Shown piece after piece: positions 6,076 to 14,493 of a stretch of DNA of 56,505 nt. This stretch comes from an uncultured Lachnospiraceae bacterium (GTDB taxonomy: Bacteria > Bacillota > Clostridia > Lachnospirales > Lachnospiraceae). The DNA lies in contig CACYBK010000100.1 in NCBI GenBank assembly GCA_902772635.1, positions 1 to 56,505 on the forward strand. Reading direction: 5' to 3'. Under the pieces are notes generated by a model that saw only the letters and a program-made list of their open reading frames with translations, made no database searches and was not told the DNA's origin. The translations under genes and the position numbers were made by a program. Numbering within the stretch: the stretch's first letter is position 1; each line of letters opens with the position of its first letter.

Positions 6076-7149
6076 ATGGGCAAGAATTCTGAGTTCTACA
6101 AGGAAAAGCAAAAAAAACTGACGATCACCCTGAGAAATCTCATCAAGAAGCTTCCGCCTTGTGCCGTTGATTATATCCACAGCAAGGAACTGACGACGCA
6201 GACGAGCACGCTGGTTTCATATTGTTATGACCTTTTGACCTTCTTTCGGTTTTTGAAGGAAGCGAATCCTTCTTTCAAAAACAAGAAAATAGAATCCTTT
6301 TCCTATAAACAGATCGAGAGCCTGAGCGCCGAGGATATCATCGAATACCAGCGCTATCTTGCTCTTAATACGGATGAGGAAGATTATCACGAAAACGGGA
6401 AAAAGGCGATCGCCAGGAAAATGGCGCCTCTTAGGGGGATGTTCCTCTATCATTTCCAGCACGAGAATATCAAGAAAAATCCCATGATCCTTGTTCCACT
6501 GCCTAAGCTCAAAAAGGACAAGAATATCATACGTATGTCAAATTATGAGGTACAGGCTGTGATGGCAACGGTTTCAGGCTCCGGAAATCAGGAAAAGATG
6601 TCTGAGCGCCAGAGAAAATACCTTGAAAAAACACGCATTCGCGATACGGCGATCCTTACCCTGATGCTTGGCACGGGAATCCGTGTTTCCGAATGCAACG
6701 GCCTTGATATAGATGATGTGGATCTTGTGGTAAATACGATCACCATAGTCCGGAAAGGCGGCGGTCAGGATGTGCTTTATTTCGGCAGGGAGATCCACAA
6801 GGCGCTTTCTGATTATATTGAAACGGAAAGAAAGCTCATAGATCCGGTTCCGGGCCACGAAAAGGCTTTGTTTTTCTCGCTCCAGGGGAAAAGGATAAGC
6901 GTTGACTCGATTGAAAATCTTGTGAAAAAGTATTCAAGGATCGCAGTCCCTTCAAAAAAGATAACGCCTCACAAGCTCCGCAGCACCTACGGAACGGCGC
7001 TATACCGCGAAACCGGCGATATAAGGCTCGTTGCGGACGTGCTGGGACACGAAAATATCAATACGACCATTGATTATTACGCGGCTATAGAGGACGAACA
7101 CAAACGTGAAGCCGCAAATGCCGTGGATTTCAACCGGAAAGATACATAA
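6076..7149 (+). CDS. Tyrosine recombinase, XerS-like
   Basis: A 357-residue integrase-type recombinase with an N-terminal SAM-like core-binding domain (about 40-140) and a C-terminal catalytic domain holding all active residues: Arg203 (TGIRVSE), Lys227 (VRKGG), His299 and Arg302 (PHKLRS), His325 (LGHEN) and Tyr334. Length and layout resemble XerS, the single-protein chromosome dimer resolvase of streptococci, more than the roughly 300-residue XerC/XerD. No phage or transposon genes flank it, favouring a housekeeping role. AAAGGAGG precedes the ATG. It ends 3 bases from convergent rluD. An orphan integrase remains possible. Confidence 0.85.
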   Translation: MGKNSEFYKEKQKKLTITLRNLIKKLPPCAVDYIHSKELTTQTSTLVSYCYDLLTFFRFLKEANPSFKNKKIESFSYKQIESLSAEDIIEYQRYLALNTDEEDYHENGKKAIARKMAPLRGMFLYHFQHENIKKNPMILVPLPKLKKDKNIIRMSNYEVQAVMATVSGSGNQEKMSERQRKYLEKTRIRDTAILTLMLGTGIRVSECNGLDIDDVDLVVNTITIVRKGGGQDVLYFGREIHKALSDYIETERKLIDPVPGHEKALFFSLQGKRISVDSIENLVKKYSRIAVPSKKITPHKLRSTYGTALYRETGDIRLVADVLGHENINTTIDYYAAIEDEHKREAANAVDFNRKDT

Positions 7150-7152
7150 GCC

Positions 7153-8094
7153 CTACATGGCGGTATTCGAAAGCTTTTTTAGGAGTTCCTCAAAATATTC
7201 CGGCAGCGGGGCCGTAAATTCCATATATTCCCCTGTGGAGGGATGAATGAAGCCTATCGTCTCGGCATGCAGTGTCTGGCCGACAAGACCCTTTGCAAAG
7301 CCTTTTACCTTCTTTGGGCCATAGACCTCATCTCCAAGCAGTGGATGCCCTATATGACTCATATGAACCCTTATCTGATGCGTGCGGCCTGTCTCAAGTG
7401 AAAATTCCATATAGGTATAGTCTTTGAAGCGCTTTAAGACCCTGTAATGTGTCACGGCATGTCTGCCGCTATTTTCATCCCGGGCTATAGCCATACGTTT
7501 TCTGTCTTTTTTGTCGCGCTCCAGAGGAAGATCAACAGTCCCTTTATCCTCTTTCATATTTCCGTACACAATCCCCTTATATATCCTGTGAACCGTATGT
7601 GCTTTGATCTGCTCAGCTAAAGAAATGTGGGCGTGATCGTTTTTGCATATTATGAGGGCTCCCGTGGTATCCTTGTCAATCCGGTGGACGATACCGGGGC
7701 GCTTTTCGCCATTGATCCCGGACAGGGAATCACCGCAATGAAAAAGGATCGCATTTACAAGGGTATCATCTGTATGTCCCGCAGCCGGATGCACGACCAT
7801 CCCCTTTGCTTTGTTGATTATGAGGACATCATTATCCTCATAAAGAATGTCAAGCGGCAGTTCAACAGGCAAAATATCCGCCTCTTTTGAAGGCGGAAAG
7901 GTCACATCAATTATATCCCCCTCCTTCAGAACAAGTCCCGCTTTCGGAAGATGCTTGTTCACAAGGATATCGGGAGGTTCATTATCCATGAGATTTTTGA
8001 AATATGATCTGGAATGCTCCGGAAAAGATCTCTGAAGAAACACATCAAGGCGGAGACCGGCGTCAGATGGATGAACGACAAGGATTTCAGACAT
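7153..8094 (-). CDS. rluD: 23S rRNA pseudouridine synthase, RluD/RluA family
   Basis: A 313-residue protein with an S4 RNA-binding domain (about 14-75) and an RluA catalytic domain with the HRIDKDTTG motif (catalytic Asp140). Other family marks are NKAKGMVVHPA and GRTHQIRVH. It converts uridines in rRNA to pseudouridine. The S4 domain and length suggest RluD/YlyB. It overlaps lspA by 8 bases; lspA followed by an rluD-type gene is a common Firmicutes pair (lspA-ylyB). Confidence 0.92.
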   Translation of the reverse strand: MSEILVVHPSDAGLRLDVFLQRSFPEHSRSYFKNLMDNEPPDILVNKHLPKAGLVLKEGDIIDVTFPPSKEADILPVELPLDILYEDNDVLIINKAKGMVVHPAAGHTDDTLVNAILFHCGDSLSGINGEKRPGIVHRIDKDTTGALIICKNDHAHISLAEQIKAHTVHRIYKGIVYGNMKEDKGTVDLPLERDKKDRKRMAIARDENSGRHAVTHYRVLKRFKDYTYMEFSLETGRTHQIRVHMSHIGHPLLGDEVYGPKKVKGFAKGLVGQTLHAETIGFIHPSTGEYMEFTAPLPEYFEELLKKLSNTAM

Positions 8095-8671
8095 CGTTTA
8101 AGTCCTTTTTTTCTGCCTCGTTCAAAAGCTCATTATCATTGAACTCTTCAGACGCCCCATCCTCCTCAGATGTTTTTTGCGTTTCAAAATCTGTATTTCT
8201 GTACTTAAACAACAGAAAGATAATGAGAAAGATTACGCCAAGTGTGACGCATATATCCGCGACATTGAATACGGGGAAATTGATGATCTGAAAATAGATG
8301 AAGTCAACGACGAAGCCGTTCATTATCCTGTCAATGAGGTTTCCCACAGCCCCTGCAAGTATCACAGTAAGGCAGATATAAAGGGGGGAATATCTCCTGT
8401 CCGGCTTAATCTTGAGGAAAAAGAAAAAGATGATAACCGAAAAGATTATCGTAATGATAATGAAGATCAGCCTTTTCCCGGCGAGCATTGAAAAGGCTGC
8501 CCCGGTGTTTTCAAGATAAGTAAGAACAAGAGCGTTTTTGATGATCACAAAGTCATCCTTGTCTTTAAGATTTATAATGGCAAGGTACTTTGTCAGCCTG
8601 TCACAAAACAGGCAGAACACAAATATGATAAGTGAAATTATATATTTCTTTTTGTAGAGGGAGTTTTTCAT
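8087..8671 (-). CDS. lspA: Lipoprotein signal peptidase II
   Basis: A 194-residue membrane protein with four predicted helices. Motifs: ENTGAAFSML near residue 54, GNLIDRIMNGFVVDF with catalytic Asp123, and FNVADICVTLG with Asp139. It is an aspartic protease that removes signal peptides from diacylglyceryl-modified prolipoproteins, such as the carboxypeptidase lipoprotein encoded at 13079. It carries an acidic C-terminal tail of about 30 residues beyond the last helix, longer than in E. coli LspA. Confidence 0.95.
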   Translation of the reverse strand: MKNSLYKKKYIISLIIFVFCLFCDRLTKYLAIINLKDKDDFVIIKNALVLTYLENTGAAFSMLAGKRLIFIIITIIFSVIIFFFFLKIKPDRRYSPLYICLTVILAGAVGNLIDRIMNGFVVDFIYFQIINFPVFNVADICVTLGVIFLIIFLLFKYRNTDFETQKTSEEDGASEEFNDNELLNEAEKKDLNDV

Positions 8672-8675
8672 TAGT

Positions 8676-9782
8676 TTAATTCAAGCAGAAATCAATGGCC
8701 GAAAGCATTTCATCATCAGTCACGGTTGAGTCGACAAAGCCTTCTCCTACAGAACGAAGCAAAACAAAATTGATACGCCCCTTGGCCATCTTCTTGTCGC
8801 TCTTTGTCGCGCGAAGAACAGTCTCAAGGTCAAGGTTTTTCCCGATCTCCCCGGGCACCTTCACAGGAAGATCATACGAAGAAAGGAGGTCTTTTATAGC
8901 ATTTAGATCAGACTCTGAAATATAGCCTCTTTTCATTGAAATGAAGGAAGCGCCCATGATGCCAATAGAAACGCATTCGCCGTGAAAAAGTACAAAGTCG
9001 GAAAGCTTTTCGATCGCATGACCTATGGTATGGCCAAAATTCAAAAGCCTTCTCAAGCCCTTTTCCTCAGGATCTTCTTCAACAACCCTGCCCTTTATCA
9101 AGAGACTTTTGTATATAGTCTTTTCTATGTGGGCGGAAGAAAGAGCCTTGATCGAAGAGACATTGTCTTTCAAAAAAGAAAAATAATCAGGATCTGCAAT
9201 AAGGCTGTGCTTAATGACCTCAGCCATCCCTGAAGCAAACTGCCTCCCGGGAAGGGAAGAAAGCACATCTGTGTTTATAAATACAAGGGAAGGCTGATGG
9301 AAGGCGCCGACCATATTCTTGTAGGACATGAAGTCTACTCCGGTCTTTCCGCCTATACTTGAATCCACATCCGAAAGAAGAGTCGTGGGAAGCTGAATAA
9401 AACGGATCCCGCGAAGATATGTAGCTGCGGCATAGCCGGTAAGGTCCCCGACCACACCACCTCCAAGGGCTACCAGATAGTCGGTACGCTCAAAGTGGTT
9501 TTCGATAAGGACTGTATACAGTCGCTCAACATTCTTTAAGGTCTTTTGACTTTCGCCGGCAGGAAATTCAAAGGTGACAACAGATCCAATGCCGGGAACA
9601 GACATAAAAATATCCCGCACAGACTTCAAAAAGAGACCGGCGGTATTTGAATCACAGACAATGCAGGCTTTCAGGTGGTTTATTCCAAGCTCAACAAGGC
9701 GGAGTTGAAAGCTTTTATATGAATCATTGAGGACAATGTCATATATAGCTTTCTCTCCCCTCCTTATCTTGAGTTCTTCCAT
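8676..9782 (-). CDS. aroB: 3-dehydroquinate synthase
   Basis: A 368-residue enzyme of the shikimate pathway that closes DAHP to 3-dehydroquinate using NAD and a divalent metal. Signature stretches: LGGGVVGDLTGYAA, QLPTTLLSDVDSSIGGKTGVD, AEVIKHSLI and NFGHTIGHAIE, which include the metal ligands Glu, His and His. No other shikimate genes are nearby. It lies 4 bases before lspA and after sepF in the same direction. Confidence 0.96.
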   Translation of the reverse strand: MEELKIRRGEKAIYDIVLNDSYKSFQLRLVELGINHLKACIVCDSNTAGLFLKSVRDIFMSVPGIGSVVTFEFPAGESQKTLKNVERLYTVLIENHFERTDYLVALGGGVVGDLTGYAAATYLRGIRFIQLPTTLLSDVDSSIGGKTGVDFMSYKNMVGAFHQPSLVFINTDVLSSLPGRQFASGMAEVIKHSLIADPDYFSFLKDNVSSIKALSSAHIEKTIYKSLLIKGRVVEEDPEEKGLRRLLNFGHTIGHAIEKLSDFVLFHGECVSIGIMGASFISMKRGYISESDLNAIKDLLSSYDLPVKVPGEIGKNLDLETVLRATKSDKKMAKGRINFVLLRSVGEGFVDSTVTDDEMLSAIDFCLN

Positions 9783-9791
9783 TAGTTTATA

Positions 9792-10319
9792 TTAACGAGT
9801 CATGCTGAGTCCGGAAAATTCAAAGGAATCCACTATCCCCTGAAGATCACCGGAAAGATCCACATTCTTTGGAGTGATGATGAATATAAAGCTTGAGATC
9901 TTCTGAAGACTTCCATCTACAGAGTATGTTGCTCCGCACATGAAATCTATGATCCTCTGAGCTACGGAAAGATCAAGCCCTTCCATATTGAGTATCACTG
10001 TCCTTCCGGCAAGAAGGGTCTCAGCAATCTCCTTCACATCAGCATCAAAGGAAGTCGGCTTGATAACGCAAACTTCCATTGAACCTGACGATGAAGGATT
10101 CCTTCTCCTGAAGTCAGCTACCTTGGACGCTCTTTCTTTTTTCCGAGGTTCGAAGTCATCTTCATCCTCATCATCTTCATCCTGATTCTTTCTGAAGAAA
10201 AAGCCTTTCTTTTCCTTTTTTGAAGGATCGGTATCCGCTACTTCGTAATCATCCTCGTACTCTTCATCATCATCGTCTTCAATTTTCATTGCACTCATCA
10301 TTCTGTCCAAAAGTCCCAT
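9792..10319 (-). CDS. sepF: Cell division protein SepF
   Basis: A 175-residue protein. Its N-terminal amphipathic segment (MGLLDRMMSAMKI) suits membrane binding. A long charged linker with Asp/Glu runs follows, and then a C-terminal SepF domain (VCVIKPTSFDADVKEIAETLLAGRTVILNMEGL...AQRIIDFMCGATY). SepF tethers and bundles FtsZ at the septum. The yggS-sepF order is conserved in Firmicutes. Confidence 0.95.
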   Translation of the reverse strand: MGLLDRMMSAMKIEDDDDEEYEDDYEVADTDPSKKEKKGFFFRKNQDEDDEDEDDFEPRKKERASKVADFRRRNPSSSGSMEVCVIKPTSFDADVKEIAETLLAGRTVILNMEGLDLSVAQRIIDFMCGATYSVDGSLQKISSFIFIITPKNVDLSGDLQGIVDSFEFSGLSMTR

Positions 10320-10357
10320 AATCTCTCTCCATTTTCAAACCGAAAATCTGCCACTTG

Positions 10358-11071
10358 TTAACCCGAGGATTGGGAGCTATAGTCTCTTGCGCCGAAAATA
10401 CTGGTTCCAACGCGAACCATTGTAGCGCCCTCCTCAATGGCAACTTCATAGTCGCCGCTCATGCCCATTGATAATATATCCATTGATACATTATCAATGT
10501 TTGCATTGCGTATGTCAAGAGAAATTGTTCGAATTTTTCTAAATATTGAACGATTTTTTTCGGGGTCGTCAACATATGGTGCAACTGTCATGAGTCCTCT
10601 TACCCTCACATGACGCAGCGCGGATATCTCCCGGCATAGCTGGATTGATTCCTCCGGTCTTATCCCGAATTTCGAGATCTCACCCGAGGCATTGACCTCC
10701 AAAAGAATGTCAGAGACCAAACTGCCGTTTTCCAACTTGTTGGTTTGAACTTCAATTTCCTCTGCCAGCCGCAAACTGTCGACAGAATGTATGAGTGTGG
10801 TTTTTCCTGCAATATATTTTACCTTATTTCTCTGAAGATGACCTATGAGATGCCAGTTGATATCCTTCGGAAGGACCTCGATCTTTCCTGTAAGCTCCTG
10901 GACCTTGTTTTCTCCGAAATCCCGGCAGCCTGCATCATATACCTCCTGAAGTTCCTTTGGCTCATGCATCTTTCCTACAGCAATCAATGTAACATCCTTG
11001 GGGTCTCTTCCCGAGCGGACTGCTGCCGCAGCAACTTTTTCAAGCACACTTGAATAATTCTCTTTTAGCAT
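10358..11071 (-). CDS. yggS: PLP homeostasis protein YggS/YlmE
   Basis: About 237 residues of the alanine racemase-like single-domain family: LIAVGKMHE carrying the PLP lysine, FGENKVQEL, WHLIGHLQRNKVKYI and a C-terminal SMGMSGDYEVAIEEGATMVRVG. It binds pyridoxal phosphate and affects vitamin B6 and amino acid balance without known catalysis. An in-frame start exists at 11119 inside the upstream gene, but GAGGAGG five bases before the ATG at 11071 decides the start. Confidence 0.94.
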   Translation of the reverse strand: MLKENYSSVLEKVAAAAVRSGRDPKDVTLIAVGKMHEPKELQEVYDAGCRDFGENKVQELTGKIEVLPKDINWHLIGHLQRNKVKYIAGKTTLIHSVDSLRLAEEIEVQTNKLENGSLVSDILLEVNASGEISKFGIRPEESIQLCREISALRHVRVRGLMTVAPYVDDPEKNRSIFRKIRTISLDIRNANIDNVSMDILSMGMSGDYEVAIEEGATMVRVGTSIFGARDYSSQSSG

Positions 11072-11081
11072 TTTTTCCTCC

Positions 11082-12464
11082 TCAATATATGATGCTTCCA
11101 TCCTTAATGTTTCCGGCATTCAGGGCTATATGATCATAAAGTGATATGCCGTAATTTGTTCCGGATTCCACAATACTGTAGTCCTCGTTGGAAAACAGTA
11201 TATTAATCAGCTTGAATACCGCATAGCCCTTGTTTACATTGAAAACACCTTCCTTTTCGTCATTTTTGGAGCCGATGGAGAAGGTCTGTGTTGTGCCATC
11301 CTTTATGAGCACATCCCCGTTCTTAAGCTTTGAATCATCGGTATAGCAATATTCTTCATCATCATAATAAATTGTGGGATTCACAAACGAAGGGTCGCCG
11401 GTTTCCTGTTCATTTTTTACTATGACACCGCTTTCCTTCGTATCCCCGCCGTTTGTAAAGAAGTCCTTTGGTATCGCAAAAAAGGTCTTTTTTGTGATCG
11501 AAGAGTTCGGTATCTTAAGCCCCCTCTTCTCATCGAGCATGAGCGTCACATAAAGATAACGATAGTCCGCATAACGATCCATGGAATCATCAAAGGTAAG
11601 GATGAGCACAGGCTGTTCATCTATCCGGATAAGCTTTACCTGTCCTGTTGCATCATTTCCATCAGCCGAAAACCTTACCGTAAGATAGGATGAGTCCTTG
11701 ATCGTCTCATATGTTTCTTCGGAGATCTGCATTGCAATAGACCAGTCATCATTTGTGATAAGGCGATACAAAGGATCTCCGGTCTTTATGTCCCTGTCTG
11801 TTCCGAAGGAAGAACTTTTGTATGCATTGCCTTTGAGAATATCAAGGGAAAGTCCCTCCTCACTGAGGTTTTCCAAACCGTCAGAGGATAATGAAAGAAG
11901 ACCGGGCCTTACAGCGTAATAAGAATGAAAGGAGCCGCTTGCCTCCGCAGACTGGATAGCATCTCGATTTTCCAAAGCGGCTTTTCTGCCGTAGGCCGTG
12001 GAAAGGTTTTCCGAAAGCTTCGTCATAAAGGGATAGATCTCTTGGAAATCCTTGTCTGAAAAGGCTGATACGAAATCAAAGATCGTATCCCTGGCAGCTG
12101 AAAGCTCTGATGTGCTTAAGTTGTAGTCGCTGCCTTTAGAAGAAAGGGTACTTGCCAGACTGCCTACGGAATCCACAGCACAGATCAAGGACTTTACTCC
12201 TGCCCTGCTCCTGTTCCCTGAAAAATAAATGCAGCGGCCGTCCTCCTCAGCATTGACAATAAGCTCCTGCCTCATGGCAACACCCCTGTAGAAGTTGTCC
12301 TGGGTAATGCTTCCCTCAGTCACCTCATAGTATTTCACGGAGCTTTTCGAAAAATAAGAGAAGATATGAAATACAACATAGGCAAGCACAAACAGTGCGA
12401 TAATGAGACCTATGTTCAGCTGGACCTTTCTATGAAATTTTACAATGTTCGCTGTTTCCTTCAA
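11082..12464 (-). CDS. HlyD-like membrane-anchored protein of the sepF cluster
   Basis: A 460-residue protein with one N-terminal membrane helix (about 16-38), then a large extracytoplasmic part. The region after the helix (YYEVTEGSITQDNFYRGVAMRQE, then VNAEEDGRCIYF) looks like the first beta-hairpin of HlyD-type adaptors. A middle helical segment (about 115-170) and later beta-rich segments (GDPLYRLITNDDWSIAMQIS) fit that fold. No transporter or outer-membrane partner is adjacent and the organism is probably monoderm, so classical efflux is doubtful. The neighbours suggest an envelope or division role. The start is a TTG and somewhat uncertain. Confidence 0.7.
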   Translation of the reverse strand: MKETANIVKFHRKVQLNIGLIIALFVLAYVVFHIFSYFSKSSVKYYEVTEGSITQDNFYRGVAMRQELIVNAEEDGRCIYFSGNRSRAGVKSLICAVDSVGSLASTLSSKGSDYNLSTSELSAARDTIFDFVSAFSDKDFQEIYPFMTKLSENLSTAYGRKAALENRDAIQSAEASGSFHSYYAVRPGLLSLSSDGLENLSEEGLSLDILKGNAYKSSSFGTDRDIKTGDPLYRLITNDDWSIAMQISEETYETIKDSSYLTVRFSADGNDATGQVKLIRIDEQPVLILTFDDSMDRYADYRYLYVTLMLDEKRGLKIPNSSITKKTFFAIPKDFFTNGGDTKESGVIVKNEQETGDPSFVNPTIYYDDEEYCYTDDSKLKNGDVLIKDGTTQTFSIGSKNDEKEGVFNVNKGYAVFKLINILFSNEDYSIVESGTNYGISLYDHIALNAGNIKDGSIIY

Positions 12465-12484
12465 GAATTGCCTGCCTTTAAGAA

Positions 12485-12520
12485 GCGCCCGGCAGAAAGG
12501 CTTTTCTTTCTGTCAGGCGC
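12485..12520. repeat. Strong stem-loop in the leader of the HlyD-like gene
   Basis: GCGCC (12485-12489) pairs with GGCGC (12516-12520), and CAGAAAG (12493-12499) with CTTTCTG (12506-12512), around a GCTTTT loop; one mismatch lies between. On the transcribed (minus) strand a run of eight T lies 5' of the hairpin instead of 3', so it is not a terminator. It is in the 90-base gap before the HlyD-like gene. Confidence 0.6.
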
Positions 12521-12554
12521 CAAAAAAAACATATTTATCAGATCAAAGGAAGTC

Positions 12555-12977
12555 TCACAGAGATGCGATCACAGCCGACTTGACTGATTCCGGGAGATCC
12601 TCACTTTTTTTCGAAACAGAGAGGAGAAAATCCGTTTCGAACTTTTCTGACAGCGCTTTCAGCTTTTCAACAGCATCTGCGAGGCTGTCTGCATCATCGA
12701 TAAAAGCCGTGGTAAGAAAGCTGTCGAGATATATCTTTTCAATATCCCTGTTTGATGAGATGATGCCTGAAACAAAGCCCAGAAACTCGCCCGTCGTTGA
12801 CATATCAAAATCTTCCATGTTTATGAGACGCACCCTGGAATCCAGATCGAACATATGATGATTGTTCTTGTCGATGAAGATCAGGCTGCCGCCGCATTTT
12901 TTCAGATCCTCGTGAACCTTGTCAAGAAGTACTCTTGTTTTCCCTTTTCCCTTCTCGCCAGTAATAATTTCAACCAT
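12555..12977 (-). CDS. Small P-loop protein of unknown function
   Basis: A 140-residue protein starting MVEIITGEKGKGKTR, whose GEKGKGKT is a Walker A-type loop (residues 7-14). After it come short alternating helix/strand patterns (SLIFIDKN, IEKIYLDSFL, FLLSVS). I see no clear Walker B aspartate pair. AAGGAGG precedes the ATG. It is the first gene of a predicted operon with the HlyD-like gene, yggS and sepF. I do not recognise a named family. Confidence 0.75.
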   Translation of the reverse strand: MVEIITGEKGKGKTRVLLDKVHEDLKKCGGSLIFIDKNNHHMFDLDSRVRLINMEDFDMSTTGEFLGFVSGIISSNRDIEKIYLDSFLTTAFIDDADSLADAVEKLKALSEKFETDFLLSVSKKSEDLPESVKSAVIASL

Positions 12978-13032
12978 AACTGCCCTCCTTCAAAAGCATT
13001 TTTCTTTAATGGAAAAACCCTTACAGAGTTAA

Positions 13033-13061
13033 ATTTTAGACTATATGAAAGCAAAAAACAA
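13033..13061 (-). promoter_or_regulatory. Candidate promoter of the P-loop/HlyD-like/yggS/sepF operon
   Basis: Minus strand: TTGTTT, 17-base spacer, TAAAAT, in the 101-base gap after the carboxypeptidase gene. Predicted start is near 13026, about 50 bases before the ATG at 12977. Confidence 0.45.
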
Positions 13062-13078
13062 TGTCTTTTAGGCATTTT

Positions 13079-14089
13079 TCAAGCGGATGGTGTTTTCGCG
13101 TAATAAAGTATCTCCCTCATCAGAAGATAAAGGTTTACCCTGGCATCTGCGCCGTAAACCATTGAGATAATGTCATGACCTGCTTCGTTCTTCGAGTAGA
13201 TCACAAGACAGTACTTTGCTGCGCCTGTGGTTCCGGACTTTCCTCCTATCACATTGATCCCGTTCGGATGATCCTCTGTTCCGCTTACATAACGAACGGT
13301 ATTTCTCCATGTCTTTTCAACCTTGTTGCCATCCTTGTCTGTGTACTTGCAAAGATAGCTCGGCGACTGTATGACATCAGTAAAATCCTGATACCTGAGT
13401 GCTTCATTAAAGATAAGATACATGTCATATACAGTCACGAAGTGGTTCGTGTCCTGAAGACCGTGAGGATTTACGAAGTGTGAATGTGTTGCTCCAAGAG
13501 ACTGCGCCTCCTTGTTCATAAGCTCAGCAAAGGCCTCCACGGATCCGCTGACGCCCTCTGCTATTGCGATGGCGGCATCATTCCCGCTCGGAAGCATGAG
13601 CCCATATGAAAGCTGTCTGATGGTAAGCTGATCCCCGACATGAAGTCCGGCAACAGATGAGTCGGAATCAATATTCTGGATGTTCTCACTGACTGTCACC
13701 GTCTTTGAAAGATCACCGTGCTTGATCGCGCAAAGGAGAGTCATTATCTTTGTGGTGGAGGCAGGATAGACCTTCTTGAAGATATCCTGCTTGTAAAGCG
13801 TTTCCTTTGTGGTCGCATCAAAGACTCCGGCAGCCATGGCGACGTAGGCATGAACCTTGTCGTCATGCAGATTTTCACCATCGGTCACACAGAGATTGTC
13901 AGCAAAGAATATGCTCTCCTCCTCGGGCTTTCTTACTATCCCGTAGCCTGTAAGGGCAGAGGCGCTGTCAAAGGGATCGGGGACATTCGTTTTCGTACCG
14001 CAGCCCGGGAGATACAGTGACGAAAATAATATCCCTGCCGAAAGAACAACGACCTTAATTTTTTTACTTATACATTTCACGCCACTCAA
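13079..14089 (-). CDS. D-alanyl-D-alanine carboxypeptidase (peptidase S11), lipoprotein
   Basis: A 336-residue penicillin-binding carboxypeptidase that trims the terminal D-Ala of peptidoglycan stems. N-terminal lipoprotein signal ending LPGC (Cys30). Active site motifs: Ser111-x-x-Lys114 in PASTTKIM, Ser-Gly-Asn at 168-170 in LPSGNDAA, and KSG near residue 280 in GGKSGTTGAAK. It lacks the extra C-terminal beta domain of DacA-type enzymes. The start is ambiguous: TTG at 14089 has its SD only 3 bases away, and GTG at 14080 is 12 bases from it. It overlaps the mgsA end. Confidence 0.9.
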   Translation of the reverse strand: MSGVKCISKKIKVVVLSAGILFSSLYLPGCGTKTNVPDPFDSASALTGYGIVRKPEEESIFFADNLCVTDGENLHDDKVHAYVAMAAGVFDATTKETLYKQDIFKKVYPASTTKIMTLLCAIKHGDLSKTVTVSENIQNIDSDSSVAGLHVGDQLTIRQLSYGLMLPSGNDAAIAIAEGVSGSVEAFAELMNKEAQSLGATHSHFVNPHGLQDTNHFVTVYDMYLIFNEALRYQDFTDVIQSPSYLCKYTDKDGNKVEKTWRNTVRYVSGTEDHPNGINVIGGKSGTTGAAKYCLVIYSKNEAGHDIISMVYGADARVNLYLLMREILYYAKTPSA

Positions 14090-14459
14090 GATCTCCTCTG
14101 TCTAATGATTTGATAAGAAGCTCTGCTGTCGCAAGGTTTGTAGCAAGCGGTATGTTGTGTGCATCGCAGAGCTTTACGATAGAATTCACATCCGGCTCCT
14201 GGGACTTTTGCTTAAGCGGGTCGCGAAGAAAGATCACAAGATCAATGTTGTTGTGCTCTATCTGGCTTCCAAGCTGCTGCGTTCCACCGAGATGTCCCGG
14301 AAGGAAACGATGGAGCTTCAAAGAAGTGACCTCCTCTATGAGCCGTCCGGTAGTTCCCGTAGCAAAGAGATTGTGCTTTGCAAGAATGCTGCTGTAGGCT
14401 ATGCAGAAATTCTGCATCAGTTTTTTCTTTGAATCGTGAGCAACAAATCCGATATTCAT
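14064..14459 (-). CDS. mgsA: Methylglyoxal synthase
   Basis: A 131-residue enzyme turning dihydroxyacetone phosphate into methylglyoxal and phosphate, a bypass under phosphate limitation or sugar-phosphate stress. Motifs: AHDSKK, FATGTTG for phosphate binding, LPGHLGGTQQLG, and FLRDPL with the catalytic Asp. Placement after rodA in a shape cluster is a conserved Clostridia gene order, not an obvious functional link. Confidence 0.95.
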   Translation of the reverse strand: MNIGFVAHDSKKKLMQNFCIAYSSILAKHNLFATGTTGRLIEEVTSLKLHRFLPGHLGGTQQLGSQIEHNNIDLVIFLRDPLKQKSQEPDVNSIVKLCDAHNIPLATNLATAELLIKSLDRGDLEWREMYK

Positions 14460-14493
14460 GATACCCCCTTTTTTATCTCCCCTTAGTGAAGCA

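Noticed and set aside
6076..7149. Prophage or integrative element carrying the recombinase
   Set aside because: No phage, transfer, excisionase or cargo genes and no tRNA target are nearby; neighbours on both sides are core genes.
13062..13080. Terminator after the carboxypeptidase gene
   Set aside because: An AATG/CATT stem before TTTTTT on the minus strand has only four or five pairs, too weak to call.
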